From Pseudomonas grandcourensis (GTDB taxonomy: Bacteria; Pseudomonadota; Gammaproteobacteria; Pseudomonadales; Pseudomonadaceae), in NCBI RefSeq assembly GCF_039909015.1, contig NZ_CP150919.1:1278501-1342500 (forward strand): a stretch of DNA of 64,000 bases, written 5' to 3'. Both the position numbers and the translations under genes were made by a program. This document shows, piece by piece, positions 9,122 to 18,340 of this stretch (its first letter is position 1; every line of letters starts with the position of its first letter). The notes under the pieces were generated by a model that had not been told where the DNA came from, searched no databases, and worked only from the letters and a program-made list of their open reading frames with translations.

Positions 9122-10128
9122 GGATTGCTATCGTCAACGACATGCCCATGGCGGTGGAGGCCCTGCGCCGCGCCCTGGCATTCGAGCCGACCCACGAGGT
9201 GGTCTGGGTCGCCGGCAATGGCGCCGAGGCGGTGCGCCAGTGCGCCCAGGACACCCCGGACCTGATTCTGATGGATTTGATCATGCCGGTGATGGATGGC
9301 GTCGAAGCCACGCGGCGGATCATGGCCGAGACTCCCTGTGCCATCGTCATCGTCACCGTGGATCGCCAGCAGAACGTGCACCGGGTGTTCGAGGCCATGG
9401 GCCATGGTGCGCTGGACGTGGTCGACACCCCGGCGGTCGGTGCCGGCAATGCCCAGGAAGCGGCCGCGCCGTTGTTGCGCAAGATCTTGAATATTAGTTG
9501 GCTGATCGGTGACAAGGGCAATCGCCCGCGCCCGGCGCCGGCACCGTTGCGCAGTTCGGGCTCTCGCCGGAGCCTGATCGCCATTGGCTCATCCGCGGGT
9601 GGGCCGGCAGCGCTGGAAGTCTTGCTCAAAGGGCTGCCGCGTGATTTCTCTCCGGCCATCGTGCTGGTGCAGCACGTTGACCAGGTGTTTGCCGCCGGCA
9701 TGGCCGAGTGGCTCGGCAGCGCCAGCGGCCTCGACGTGCGCCTGGCCCAGGAAGGCGAGCCGCCGCAAAGCGGCGCAGTGTTGCTGGCCGGCACCAATCA
9801 TCATATTCGCTTGCTGAAAAACGGCACGCTGGCCTACACCGCCGAACCGGTCAACGAGATCTACCGGCCCTCCATCGATGTGTTCTTCGAGAGCGTGGCC
9901 AGTTACTGGAATGGCGACGCCGTAGGAGTTTTGCTCACAGGCATGGGGCGTGATGGCGCCCAAGGGCTTAAACTCATGCGCCAACAGGGCTACCTGACCA
10001 TCGCACAAGACCAAAACAGCAGTGCGGTGTACGGCATGCCGAAGGCGGCCGCAGCCATCGACGCTGCCGTGGAAATTCGCCCGCTGGACAAGATAGCGCC
10101 ACGATTGCTGGAGATTTTCGCCAAATGA
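9118..10128 (+). CDS. wspF: WspF, CheB-type receptor methylesterase
   Basis: Chemotaxis-type methylesterase/response regulator of 336 residues that demethylates WspA and so damps the pathway. The receiver domain (1-125) has the phospho-acceptor D53 in LMDLIMPVMDG. The CheB catalytic domain (about 150-335) has IGSSAGGPAAL with nucleophile S159, the histidine of LVQHVDQ and the aspartate of GMGRDGAQG. Loss-of-function changes in wspF are the classic route to the wrinkly-spreader phenotype in P. fluorescens; this copy shows no stop, frameshift or lost catalytic residue. Confidence 0.94.
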   Translation: MRIAIVNDMPMAVEALRRALAFEPTHEVVWVAGNGAEAVRQCAQDTPDLILMDLIMPVMDGVEATRRIMAETPCAIVIVTVDRQQNVHRVFEAMGHGALDVVDTPAVGAGNAQEAAAPLLRKILNISWLIGDKGNRPRPAPAPLRSSGSRRSLIAIGSSAGGPAALEVLLKGLPRDFSPAIVLVQHVDQVFAAGMAEWLGSASGLDVRLAQEGEPPQSGAVLLAGTNHHIRLLKNGTLAYTAEPVNEIYRPSIDVFFESVASYWNGDAVGVLLTGMGRDGAQGLKLMRQQGYLTIAQDQNSSAVYGMPKAAAAIDAAVEIRPLDKIAPRLLEIFAK

Positions 10129-10176
10129 GCACATTTTCCCTCATTCCTGGCTCAGGTAGTACTCAGGTGACCGCAC

Positions 10177-11178
10177 ATGACTGAATTACAACTCGACGAC
10201 TTCAAGACCGACGAAAACGCCGCCATGGTGTTGCTGGTGGACGATCAGGCCATGATCGGCGAAGCCGTGCGTCGCGGCCTGTCGAACGAAGAGAACATCG
10301 ATTTCCACTTCTGCGCCGACCCGCACCAGGCCATCGCCCACGCGGTGCGCATCAAGCCGACAGTGATCCTGCAGGATCTGGTCATGCCCGGTCTGGACGG
10401 CCTGAGCCTGGTGCGCGAGTACCGCAATCACCCGGCGACCAAGGACATTCCGATCATCGTCCTGTCGACCAAGGAAGACCCGTTGATCAAGAGCGCGGCC
10501 TTTGCGGCCGGGGCCAACGATTATCTGGTCAAGCTGCCGGACAACATCGAACTGGTCGCACGCATTCGCTATCACTCGCGCTCCTACATGACCCTGCTGC
10601 AACGGGACGCGGCGTACCGCGCGCTGCGGGTCAGCCAGCAGCAATTGCTCGACACCAACCTGGTGCTGCAACGCCTGATGAACTCCGATGGCCTGACGGG
10701 GTTGTCGAACCGTCGGCACTTCGATGAATACATGGAACTGGAGTGGCGCCGTTCGCTGCGTGAGCAGAGCCAGTTGTCGTTGCTGATGATCGACGTGGAC
10801 TATTTCAAGGCCTACAACGACAGCTTCGGCCACCTGGAAGGCGATGAAGCCCTGCGCAAGGTCGCCACGGCGATCAAGGACGCCAGCGCCCGGCCTTCGG
10901 ACCTGCCGGCCCGCTACGGCGGCGAAGAGTTCGCGCTGGTACTGCCCAATACCTCCCAGGGCGGTGCACGGCTGGTGGCCGAGAAGCTGCGCCAGACCGT
11001 GGCTGCTCTGAAGATCCCGCATAACTCGCCCACCGAAGGTTCGAGCCTGACCATCAGCATCGGCCTGTCGACCATCACGCCGAAAGCGGGCAGCAACTGC
11101 CGCGACCTGATCCTGGCGGCGGACAAGGGGCTGTATTTGGCGAAGAACAATGGGCGTAATCAGGTGGGCGTGGAGTGA
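10177..11178 (+). CDS. wspR: WspR, response-regulator diguanylate cyclase
   Basis: Output protein of the Wsp pathway, making cyclic di-GMP from two GTP when phosphorylated by WspE. Of 333 residues, 1-140 form a receiver domain with D67 in [11 protein letters not shown], followed by a helical stalk (about 150-172) and a GGDEF domain. The active-site signature is GGEEF at 248-252, and the RxxD product-inhibition site (R239-P-S-D242) stands five residues before it, so both synthesis and feedback inhibition should work. A 48-base gap separates it from wspF, unlike the overlapping genes before it; CAGGTG serves as ribosome site. A REPIN follows. Confidence 0.95.
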   Translation: MTELQLDDFKTDENAAMVLLVDDQAMIGEAVRRGLSNEENIDFHFCADPHQAIAHAVRIKPTVILQDLVMPGLDGLSLVREYRNHPATKDIPIIVLSTKEDPLIKSAAFAAGANDYLVKLPDNIELVARIRYHSRSYMTLLQRDAAYRALRVSQQQLLDTNLVLQRLMNSDGLTGLSNRRHFDEYMELEWRRSLREQSQLSLLMIDVDYFKAYNDSFGHLEGDEALRKVATAIKDASARPSDLPARYGGEEFALVLPNTSQGGARLVAEKLRQTVAALKIPHNSPTEGSSLTISIGLSTITPKAGSNCRDLILAADKGLYLAKNNGRNQVGVE

Positions 11179-11208
11179 TCTACCCTAATTCCTGAGCGAC
11201 GCAAAGCC

Positions 11209-11300
11209 CTGTGGGAGCGAGCTTGCTCGCGATGGCGTTGTGTCAGTCGATAGTTCCATGGACTGACACGCCGTCATCGCGAGCAAGCTCGCTCCCACAA
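11209..11300. repeat. REPIN between wspR and prfB
   Basis: Two REP sequences in inverted orientation: GTGGGAGCGAGC...GCTCGCGATGG at about 11210-11237 and its complement at about 11270-11299. The spacer itself holds an 8-bp inverted pair, TGTCAGTC and GACTGACA. This is the ordinary P. fluorescens REP-doublet architecture. Confidence 0.85.
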
Positions 11301-11423
11301 TGGTCTCAATCGCTGTAAAGAACGTCTGCAACCCCGTCTTTTCAGCCAAGCGGACTGCCGTTGCCGGCCGTTTCCCGGTATACTCGTCGGCTTTCAAAAG
11401 TTCGCCAACGAGTGCTGCCCGTC

Positions 11424-12519
11424 ATGGAAATCAACCCGATCCTGAACACCATCAAGGACCTGTCCGAGCGCTCCGAAACTATTCGGGGGTATCTTTGACT
11501 ACGATCAAAAGCATGAGCGTCTGACCGAAGTCAATCGCGAGCTTGAAGATCCGAGTGTCTGGAACAAACCTGAATACGCCCAGGAACTGGGCCGCGAGCG
11601 CGCTGCGCTGGCGCAGATCGTCGATACCCTCGACGAGCTGAACACCGGTCTGGCCGATTGCCGCGACCTGCTGGACATGGCCGTCGAAGAAAACGACGAA
11701 GGCGCAGCGGGCGATGTCGTCGCCGAGCTGGCCCGTCTTGAGGAAAGTCTGGCCAAGCTGGAATTCCGCCGCATGTTCAGCCACGAAATGGACCCGAACA
11801 ACGCCTACCTGGACATCCAGGCCGGTTCCGGCGGCACCGAAGCCCAGGACTGGGCCAACATTCTGCTGCGCATGTACCTGCGCTGGGCCGACAAACGCGG
11901 TTTCGACGCGACCATCATGGAACTGTCCGCCGGTGAAGTCGCCGGGATCAAGGGCGCGACCGTGCACATCAAGGGCGAATACGCCTTTGGCTGGTTGCGG
12001 ACAGAGATCGGCGTGCACCGTCTGGTGCGCAAGAGCCCGTTCGACTCCGGCAACCGTCGCCACACCTCGTTCTCCGCGGTGTTCGTCTCGCCAGAGATCG
12101 ATGACAAGGTGGAAATCGAAATCAACCCGGCAGACCTGCGGATCGACACCTATCGTTCCTCGGGTGCCGGTGGTCAGCACGTAAACACCACCGACTCGGC
12201 CGTACGTATCACCCACGTACCGACCAACACCGTGGTCAGCTGCCAGAACGAACGTTCCCAGCACGCCAACAAAGACACCGCCATGAAAATGCTGCGGGCC
12301 AGGTTGTACGAGCAGGAAATACAGAAGCGCAACGCGGCGTCCCAGGCGCTGGAAGACACCAAGTCCGATATCGGCTGGGGTCATCAGATCCGTTCGTACG
12401 TGCTCGATGCCTCGCGGATCAAGGATCTGCGCACCAACATCGAACGCAGCGACTGTGACAAGGTGCTCGATGGCGACATCGACGAATACCTGGAAGCGAG
12501 CCTGAAATCCGGGCTGTAA
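11424..12519 (+). CDS. prfB: Peptide chain release factor 2, with programmed +1 frameshift
   Basis: RF2 ends translation at UGA and UAA codons. The gene begins at ATG 11424 and meets an in-frame TGA at 11496-11498 after 24 codons. The sequence CGGGGGT ATC TTT GAC there is the classic autoregulatory shift site: a Shine-Dalgarno-like GGGGG, a slippery CTT, then UGA followed by C. After a +1 shift (join 11424..11495 and 11497..12519) the product is 364 residues, normal for RF2, with the GGQ loop in [18 protein letters not shown] that triggers peptidyl-tRNA hydrolysis. Low RF2 favours the shift, so the gene senses its own product. It precedes lysS, as in E. coli. Confidence 0.97.
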
Positions 12520-12648
12520 AAGACGCAATACAGGATCGGCTGATTCAACTCGATCCCTGTAGGAGCTCAGGGGGACGCCTAGTCCCTGCTGAGCAATCTC
12601 CTGGCCGCAGGGGCCGGGGGCAACGAACCTGATGGAATATTTAAAGAC

Positions 12649-14151
12649 ATGAGCGACCTAGAACTCGACCCGCAAGCCCTGCAACAGGAAGAAAACTCCC
12701 TGATCGCCCTGCGCAAGGAAAAGCTTGCTGCCGAGCGCGCCAAGGGCAACGCCTTCCCGAACGACTTCCGCCGCGAAAACTACTGCGAACAATTGCAGAA
12801 ACAGTACGCGGACAAGACCAAGGAAGAGCTGGCAGAGGCTGCGATCCCGGTCAAGGTTGCCGGTCGTATCATGCTCAACCGTGGCTCGTTCATGGTGATC
12901 CAGGACATGACCGGTCGCATCCAGGTCTACGTCAATCGCAAGACCCTGTCCGAAGAAACCCTGGCCGCGGTGAAAACCTGGGACATGGGCGACATCATTG
13001 CCGCCGAAGGCACCCTGGCCCGTTCCGGCAAGGGCGACCTGTACGTTGAAATGACCAACGTGCGCCTGCTGACCAAATCCCTGCGCCCGCTGCCGGACAA
13101 GCACCACGGCCTGACCGACACCGAACAGCGCTACCGCCAGCGCTACGTCGACCTGATCGTCAACGAAGACGTGCGCCAGACGTTCCGCGTGCGTTCGCAA
13201 GTCATCGCCCACATCCGCAGCTTCCTGATGAAGCGTGACTTCCTGGAAGTGGAAACGCCGATGCTGCAGACCATTCCGGGCGGCGCGGCAGCCAAGCCGT
13301 TCGAAACCCACCACAATGCGCTGGACATGGGCATGTTCCTGCGCATTGCGCCGGAGCTGTACCTCAAGCGGCTTGTTGTTGGCGGCTTCGAGAAAGTGTT
13401 CGAGATCAACCGCAACTTCCGTAACGAAGGCGTTTCGACTCGTCACAACCCAGAATTCACCATGTTGGAGTTCTACCAGGCCTACGCTGACTACGAAGAC
13501 AACATGGACCTGACCGAAGAACTGTTCCGCGAACTGGCGCAGCTGGTCCTGGGCAGCACCGACGTGCCGTACGGCGACAAGGTGTTCCACTTCGGCGAGC
13601 CGTTCGTGCGTCTGTCGGTGTTCGACTCGATCCTCAAGTACAACCCTGAGCTGACCGCCGATGACCTGAACGACATCGACAAGGCTCGCGCCATCGCCAA
13701 GAAAGCCGGCGCCAAGGTGCTGGGCTTCGAAGGCCTGGGCAAGCTGCAGGTGATGATTTTCGAAGAGCTGGTCGAGCACAAGCTGGAACAGCCGCACTTC
13801 ATTACACAGTACCCGTTCGAAGTGTCGCCGCTGGCCCGTCGTAACGACGAGAACCCGAACGTCACCGACCGTTTCGAGCTGTTCATCGGTGGTCGTGAAA
13901 TCGCCAACGCCTATTCCGAGTTGAACGACGCGGAAGACCAGGCCGAGCGCTTCATGGCCCAGGTGGCCGACAAGGACGCCGGCGACGACGAAGCCATGCA
14001 CTACGACGCCGACTTCGTTCGTGCGCTGGAGTACGGCATGCCGCCAACGGCGGGTGAAGGCATCGGTATCGACCGTCTGGTGATGCTGCTGACCAACTCC
14101 CCGTCGATCCGCGACGTGATCCTGTTCCCGCACATGCGGCCGCAAGCGTAA
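12649..14151 (+). CDS. lysS: Lysyl-tRNA synthetase, class II
   Basis: Charges tRNA-Lys with lysine. The 500-residue protein has an N-terminal OB-fold anticodon-binding domain (about 60-165, [19 protein letters not shown]) and a class II catalytic core: motif 1 around 185-215, motif 2 [19 protein letters not shown], motif 3 [14 protein letters not shown] near the C-terminus. Length and motifs match bacterial LysS. It is 129 bases after prfB, probably co-transcribed, and is closed by a strong terminator at 14163-14189. Confidence 0.97.
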   Translation: MSDLELDPQALQQEENSLIALRKEKLAAERAKGNAFPNDFRRENYCEQLQKQYADKTKEELAEAAIPVKVAGRIMLNRGSFMVIQDMTGRIQVYVNRKTLSEETLAAVKTWDMGDIIAAEGTLARSGKGDLYVEMTNVRLLTKSLRPLPDKHHGLTDTEQRYRQRYVDLIVNEDVRQTFRVRSQVIAHIRSFLMKRDFLEVETPMLQTIPGGAAAKPFETHHNALDMGMFLRIAPELYLKRLVVGGFEKVFEINRNFRNEGVSTRHNPEFTMLEFYQAYADYEDNMDLTEELFRELAQLVLGSTDVPYGDKVFHFGEPFVRLSVFDSILKYNPELTADDLNDIDKARAIAKKAGAKVLGFEGLGKLQVMIFEELVEHKLEQPHFITQYPFEVSPLARRNDENPNVTDRFELFIGGREIANAYSELNDAEDQAERFMAQVADKDAGDDEAMHYDADFVRALEYGMPPTAGEGIGIDRLVMLLTNSPSIRDVILFPHMRPQA

Positions 14152-14162
14152 GTGTTTCAAAT

Positions 14163-14189
14163 AAAAAGCCGCCTTTGAGGCGGCTTTTT
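14163..14189 (+). terminator. Intrinsic terminator after lysS
   Basis: An 11-bp stem AAAAAGCCGCC at 14163-14173, five-base loop, and GGCGGCTTTTT at 14179-14189. The A and T tracts make it look functional on either strand, but the only adjacent upstream gene is lysS. Confidence 0.9.
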
Positions 14190-14249
14190 ATTGCCTGTCT
14201 GGTACAAACGTATCAACTTGTTACTTTCATCTGAGAGGAAATACCTGTC

Positions 14250-14966
14250 GTGATTCGTGCAATAGCTCAAGAAGGTGCAGCGGGTGTCGCCACTGCGGTC
14301 GCTGAAAGTGTTCAGTACCAGGGTCGCAAGGCCAGCCGACAGGGCAGCGAACAGCGACGACAGGAAATCCTGGATGCCGCCATGCGCATTGTCGTGCGTG
14401 ACGGCGTACGGGCCGTACGGCACCGTGCGGTGGCCGCCGAGGCACAAGTGCCGTTGTCGGCGACCACTTACTATTTCAAGGATATCGATGACCTGCTCAC
14501 CGATACCTTCGCCCAATACGTGGAACGCAGTGCGGCGTACATGGGCAAGCTTTGGGTGAACAACGAGGGCCTGCTGCGCGAGATGATCGACAGTGGTGAT
14601 GGCAGCCCCCAGGCGCGCTCGAAGCTGGCGGACGACATTGCACGGCTGATGACCGATTACGTTCACCGTCAACTGGTCAATCGCCGCGAACATCTGATGG
14701 CCGAGCAGGCGTTCCGTCAGGAGGCATTGCTCAACCCGCGCCTGGCCGAACTGGTGCGCTCGCATCAGCAAATCCTGTTGCAGGGCTCTTGCCAGCTGTT
14801 CCAGGTGTTGGGCTCGCGCGAACCGCAACAGGATGCCAAGGTGTTGACGGCGATTATCGGCCGGATGGAATATCAGGGCCTGCTCAACGTAGACGAGCCT
14901 GCCGCCGAAGAGGAAATGCTCGGCATCCTGACACGCTACATGCACCTGGTGCTGGCGTCGGTGTGA
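14250..14966 (+). CDS. TetR-family transcriptional regulator
   Basis: A 238-residue TetR-type repressor starting at GTG 14250 after GAGAGGAA. The DNA-binding domain is at about residues 34-82: RRQEILDAAMRIVVRDGVRA, then a helix-turn-helix in AVAAEAQVPLSATTYYFKDI. The remainder is an all-helical ligand/dimerisation domain without recognisable specificity. A 25-30 residue N-terminal extension precedes the HTH. The lipoprotein gene at 15044 follows on the same strand across a REP palindrome; the target is unknown. Confidence 0.88.
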   Translation: MIRAIAQEGAAGVATAVAESVQYQGRKASRQGSEQRRQEILDAAMRIVVRDGVRAVRHRAVAAEAQVPLSATTYYFKDIDDLLTDTFAQYVERSAAYMGKLWVNNEGLLREMIDSGDGSPQARSKLADDIARLMTDYVHRQLVNRREHLMAEQAFRQEALLNPRLAELVRSHQQILLQGSCQLFQVLGSREPQQDAKVLTAIIGRMEYQGLLNVDEPAAEEEMLGILTRYMHLVLASV

Positions 14967-14982
14967 TTTCGGGCGGGGGTTA

Positions 14983-15018
14983 CCCCTGTAGGAGCGAGCA
15001 AGCTCGCTCCTACAGGGG
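14983..15018. repeat. REP palindrome, perfect 17-bp stem
   Basis: CCCCTGTAGGAGCGAGC at 14983-14999, two-base loop, and its exact complement at 15002-15018. It has the REP head and lies between the TetR gene and the following lipoprotein gene, where it may limit read-through. Confidence 0.8.
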
Positions 15019-15043
15019 TCGGTATGTTCATAGGGAGTTTTGA

Positions 15044-15598
15044 ATGAAAGCCTGGCGTGTCGTTGTGATCGCCTTGTCGTTCCTGCTGCTCAGTGGCTGT
15101 CTGGTGACCTTCAAGGAACCGCTGCCTGCAAGCGAACCCGCGCCCAAGGGGTTGCTCGGCAAATGGACCAGCACCAATGCCTGGGGCGAGCCGCTCAACC
15201 TTGAACTGACCCGCATCGGCGACAACCGCTATCAGGCCATCAGCTATTACCGGGCCAGGCCCAAGGAGCGGGAGGCCTATCCCTTCACAGTGACGCGCCA
15301 TGGCAACCGCTGGTATCTGTCAGCGAAGGTGCCGGCGCAGTTCGGCGGGCATTTCACCATTGGCGGGTTTGAACTGACCGACAAGCATGAACTGGTGGTC
15401 TACAACCTCGACCTCGAACAGATCAACCAGGCCATGAAGCAAAAAGCCCTGAGCGGTGAAAGCTTCCAGACCCACGACGGCGATGGTGTATTGATCGACA
15501 GCCACATGGATCAAGTCGCCGCCTACCTCGACGACCCGGCCAATTCCGATGTGTTCGTCGAAGCCGTACGCTATCAGCGTCAGGCCAAAGCCAAATAA
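15044..15598 (+). CDS. Predicted lipoprotein of unknown function
   Basis: A 184-residue protein with a lipoprotein signal peptide: MKAWRVV basic start, hydrophobic core, lipobox LLSGC with the lipidated cysteine at residue 19. The mature part has no domain I recognise; it contains LLGKWTSTNAWGEPLNLEL, resembling small outer-membrane-associated beta-rich proteins. The next gene (GTG 15631) follows after 32 bases on the same strand, so they are probably co-transcribed. Cellular site (membrane-anchored, periplasmic face) is predicted; the role is unknown. Confidence 0.75.
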   Translation: MKAWRVVVIALSFLLLSGCLVTFKEPLPASEPAPKGLLGKWTSTNAWGEPLNLELTRIGDNRYQAISYYRARPKEREAYPFTVTRHGNRWYLSAKVPAQFGGHFTIGGFELTDKHELVVYNLDLEQINQAMKQKALSGESFQTHDGDGVLIDSHMDQVAAYLDDPANSDVFVEAVRYQRQAKAK

Positions 15599-15630
15599 GC
15601 AGCACAAACAGGTTTCTACAGGAGTTTCGC

Positions 15631-16908
15631 GTGGACGATTACCAACAGTCGATACGCATTTTGTCCGATCGCATCGTGCTGGCGCAGACACCGATCCGCG
15701 TCCTCGATGCGGTCAAGTGGGACGACAACATTCGTAAGGGTTTCCTCAAGGCCAAGGGCAAGGAAATGCCGGCGGTGGACCGCGACTACTACCTCAATCG
15801 GCCGCTGGCGTTCGATTCCAGCAAGGTGAAGTTGGAGTTCCAGAACATCGAGCGCGACATCACCCGCCAGCTCGGCCAGTTCAACCCGGTCGGCCAGATC
15901 ATGCGCCGCATGTGCAAGGAATACCGCATGGTGGTGCGCATGCTCGAAGCGCGCGGTACCGAAGATTTCGGCCTGATTTCCCAGGAGTTGTACGGTGCTG
16001 CCTCCGACGCGTTCCATGCGGGTGACCCGACCCTGTCCGACCTGGGCATGATGTTGTCCGAATACCTGAACAACATCGACGGCCGTGGCGACCTCAAGGA
16101 TGAGCCGAAGACCCTGACGGCCAAGGATGCGGTCGACATGCTCCAGCAGCGCTTGAACAAGGTGTTTGGCGAGGCCGAGGAAACCATCCGGGTGTTCGAG
16201 TCCGACGGCATCGTCGCCGATGCGGCGGCCGGTGCCGACTACATCAAGATCCGCTCCGATGCGATGTTCAACGACCGCGACGTGCGGGCACTGGAAGTTC
16301 ATGAAGGACTGGTGCATGTCGGCACCACCCTCAACGGCCTGAACCAGCCGATCTGCACCTTCCTCGCCAAGGGCCCGCCCTCGTCGACGGTGACCCAGGA
16401 AGGCCTGGCGATCCTGATGGAAATCATCACCTTCGCCTCGTATCCGAGCCGCCTGCGCAAACTGACCAACCGCACCCGCGCCATTCATATGGTGGAGGAG
16501 GGCGCGGACTTCCTGCAGGTGTTCGAGTTCTTCCGCGAGCAAGGCTTCGAGATGCCCGAGAGCTACAGCAACGCCAGTCGCGTTTTCCGCGGCTCGGTGC
16601 CGACAGGTCTGCCATTTACCAAAGACTTGTCCTACCTCAAGGGCTTCATCATGATTTACAACTACATTCAACTGGCCGTGCGTAAAGGCAAGCTGGAGCA
16701 GATACCGCTGTTGTTCTGCGGCAAGACCACCCTGGAAGACATGCGTACCTTGCGCCAGTTGGTGGACGAAGGCCTGGTGGTACCGCCCAAGTACCTGCCG
16801 GAACAGTTCCGCGACATGAACGCGCTGTCGGCGTGGATGTGTTTCTCCAACTTCCTCAATCACCTGAGCCTGGACCGGATCGAGGCGGATTACTCCAACA
16901 TTTTGTAG
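15631..16908 (+). CDS. QEGLA-motif DUF1704 putative metallopeptidase
   Basis: A 425-residue protein starting at GTG 15631 with AGGAG placed ten bases before. It carries HEGLVH (HExxxH) at 224-229 and TQEGLA at 255-260; the histidines with Glu257 would form a zinc site. Bacterial members are often labelled flavohemoglobin expression-modulating QEGLA motif proteins. The same DUF1704 family contains the eukaryotic tubulin tyrosine carboxypeptidase MATCAP, so a metallo-carboxypeptidase activity is a reasonable inference; no bacterial substrate is known to me. There is no signal peptide, so it should be cytoplasmic. It probably forms a unit with the preceding lipoprotein gene. Confidence 0.82.
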   Translation: MDDYQQSIRILSDRIVLAQTPIRVLDAVKWDDNIRKGFLKAKGKEMPAVDRDYYLNRPLAFDSSKVKLEFQNIERDITRQLGQFNPVGQIMRRMCKEYRMVVRMLEARGTEDFGLISQELYGAASDAFHAGDPTLSDLGMMLSEYLNNIDGRGDLKDEPKTLTAKDAVDMLQQRLNKVFGEAEETIRVFESDGIVADAAAGADYIKIRSDAMFNDRDVRALEVHEGLVHVGTTLNGLNQPICTFLAKGPPSSTVTQEGLAILMEIITFASYPSRLRKLTNRTRAIHMVEEGADFLQVFEFFREQGFEMPESYSNASRVFRGSVPTGLPFTKDLSYLKGFIMIYNYIQLAVRKGKLEQIPLLFCGKTTLEDMRTLRQLVDEGLVVPPKYLPEQFRDMNALSAWMCFSNFLNHLSLDRIEADYSNIL

Positions 16909-16966
16909 GCCCTATGAGGTCACCTGTGGGGTATGTATTCCAATCTTCACTGCGAGGTTTCAGCGG

Positions 16967-17881
16967 ATGAGAATCCTCGGCATCGTCTGCCTTCTCCTGA
17001 CCTTGAACGGTTGCAGTTCACTGTTGTTCTACCCCGAACCCGGCCAGTTGTTCACCCCGGAAAAGGCCGGGCTCGAATACCGCACCGTCACCCTGATCAC
17101 CGCTGATGGCCTCAAGCTGAATGCCTGGTGGCTGCCGGCGAAGAAGGGCGTCGAGGTCAAAGGTACGGTGCTGCACCTGCACGGCAACGGTGGAAACCTG
17201 CCCATGCACCTCGGTGGGAGCTTTTGGTTGCCGAAAAATGGTTACCAGGTGTTGCTTGTGGACTATCGCGGTTATGGCCTGTCCGAAGGCGAACCCAGCC
17301 TGCCAGCGATCTACCAGGACATCGATGCGGCGTTCGCCTGGCTGGACAAGGCGCCGGAGGTTCAAGGCAAGCCGCTGATCCTGCTGGGCCAGAGCCTCGG
17401 TGGCTCGATGGCCGTGCATTATCTGGTTCAACACCCGGAACGGCAGAAACAGCTGAAGGCTTTTGTCCTCGACGGTGTGCCTGCCAGTTACCGAAGCATC
17501 GGTCAGTTTGCCCTGAGCAATTCGTGGATGACCTGGCCGTTCCAGGTGCCGTTGTCGTGGCTGGTGCCGGACGGCGACAGCGCGATCAACTCCATGGCGC
17601 AACTCAAGGACGTGCCGAAACTGCTCTACCACAGCATCGACGATCCGATCGTGCCTCTTTCCAACGGCATCCGACTGTATCAAGCTGCGCCGCCGCCACG
17701 GGTGCTGCAACTGACCCGTGGAGGCCATGTGCAGACGTTCGCCGACCCGGTCTGGCGCAAAGTCATGTTGCGTTATCTTGATGATCCGCAGCATTTCAAC
17801 GGCCTGCGCCGCCTGGGTGAAGTCCCCAACTACCCGGCACCCCCGAATTCTGAAGATGAACCACCAGAGAGTCCGCAATGA
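16967..17881 (+). CDS. Lipoprotein alpha/beta hydrolase
   Basis: A 304-residue serine hydrolase of the alpha/beta fold with a lipoprotein signal (lipobox LNGC, Cys16). Features in order: oxyanion-hole strand VLHLHGNGGNL (about 66-76), DYRGYGLSEGEP, the nucleophile elbow LLGQSLGGSMAVHY, the acid in YHSIDDPIVP, and the histidine of TRGGHVQTF. The closest well-known type is the YfhR/BEM46-like group, whose substrates are unclear. Its last codons overlap the next gene by four bases (ATGA), so the two are translationally coupled. Confidence 0.82.
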   Translation: MRILGIVCLLLTLNGCSSLLFYPEPGQLFTPEKAGLEYRTVTLITADGLKLNAWWLPAKKGVEVKGTVLHLHGNGGNLPMHLGGSFWLPKNGYQVLLVDYRGYGLSEGEPSLPAIYQDIDAAFAWLDKAPEVQGKPLILLGQSLGGSMAVHYLVQHPERQKQLKAFVLDGVPASYRSIGQFALSNSWMTWPFQVPLSWLVPDGDSAINSMAQLKDVPKLLYHSIDDPIVPLSNGIRLYQAAPPPRVLQLTRGGHVQTFADPVWRKVMLRYLDDPQHFNGLRRLGEVPNYPAPPNSEDEPPESPQ

Positions 17882-18207
17882 GTGAAGAACGTAACGCCAT
17901 CCCGCTGATCATCACCGGTATCTGCAGCATCCTCGGCACCGTCGGTGCCCTGTGGTGGTACGGCTACCTGCACTTCGCCAAGCCTGAGGATGCGTTGCTG
18001 CTCAACGAATTCACCATGCTCAAGACCGTGCCGGGTGAAGACTACAAAGTCTCCCTGGAACCGGCCGCCCAAGTGGCGCAGTGCATCGATGGCGTGCTGG
18101 TGCTGTTCGACATGGAACAGAAAGGCCTGACCGGCGTGCTGGTCGACAGCAAGAAAAAAGCCGTGCGCTGCATGGGGCAGGAGACGCCGCAGAAGCTGGA
18201 GCAGTAA
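17878..18207 (+). CDS. Small membrane-anchored hypothetical protein
   Basis: A 109-residue protein with one hydrophobic segment at about 8-29 (IPLIITGICSILGTVGALWW) and a soluble C-terminal part with two cysteines (in QCIDGV and VRCMGQ). It begins inside the stop of the hydrolase gene (ATGA). I do not recognise the family; coupling suggests it acts with the hydrolase, perhaps as a membrane partner, but that is inference. Confidence 0.7.
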   Translation: MSEERNAIPLIITGICSILGTVGALWWYGYLHFAKPEDALLLNEFTMLKTVPGEDYKVSLEPAAQVAQCIDGVLVLFDMEQKGLTGVLVDSKKKAVRCMGQETPQKLEQ

Positions 18208-18236
18208 ACCGGTATTTGTTGGCAATAGAGATCAAA

Positions 18237-18327
18237 TGTGGGAGCGGGTTTGCTCGCGAAAGCGGTTTAACTTTCAACACTGATGTTGTCTGACACACCG
18301 CTTTCGCGAGCAAGCCCGCTCCCACAG
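18237..18327. repeat. REPIN between two convergent genes
   Basis: Inverted REP pair: GTGGGAGCGGG...GCTCGCGAAAGCGG at the left and its complement at the right (about 18298-18327). It belongs to the GAAAGCGG subtype rather than the GATGGCG subtype found elsewhere in the window. It separates the small membrane protein gene from the convergent gene at 18341. Confidence 0.85.
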
Positions 18328-18340
18328 ACTCTATGGAAAA

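Noticed and set aside
11241..11268. Inverted pair TGTCAGTC/GACTGACA as a separate regulatory site
   Set aside because: It is the spacer of a REPIN, where short inner repeats are common, so it is not listed separately.
12658..14160. 500-codon open frame on the strand opposite lysS
   Set aside because: It mirrors lysS almost exactly, has His/Gln/Val-rich composition typical of antisense frames in high-GC genes, and shows no domain. lysS is unmistakable.
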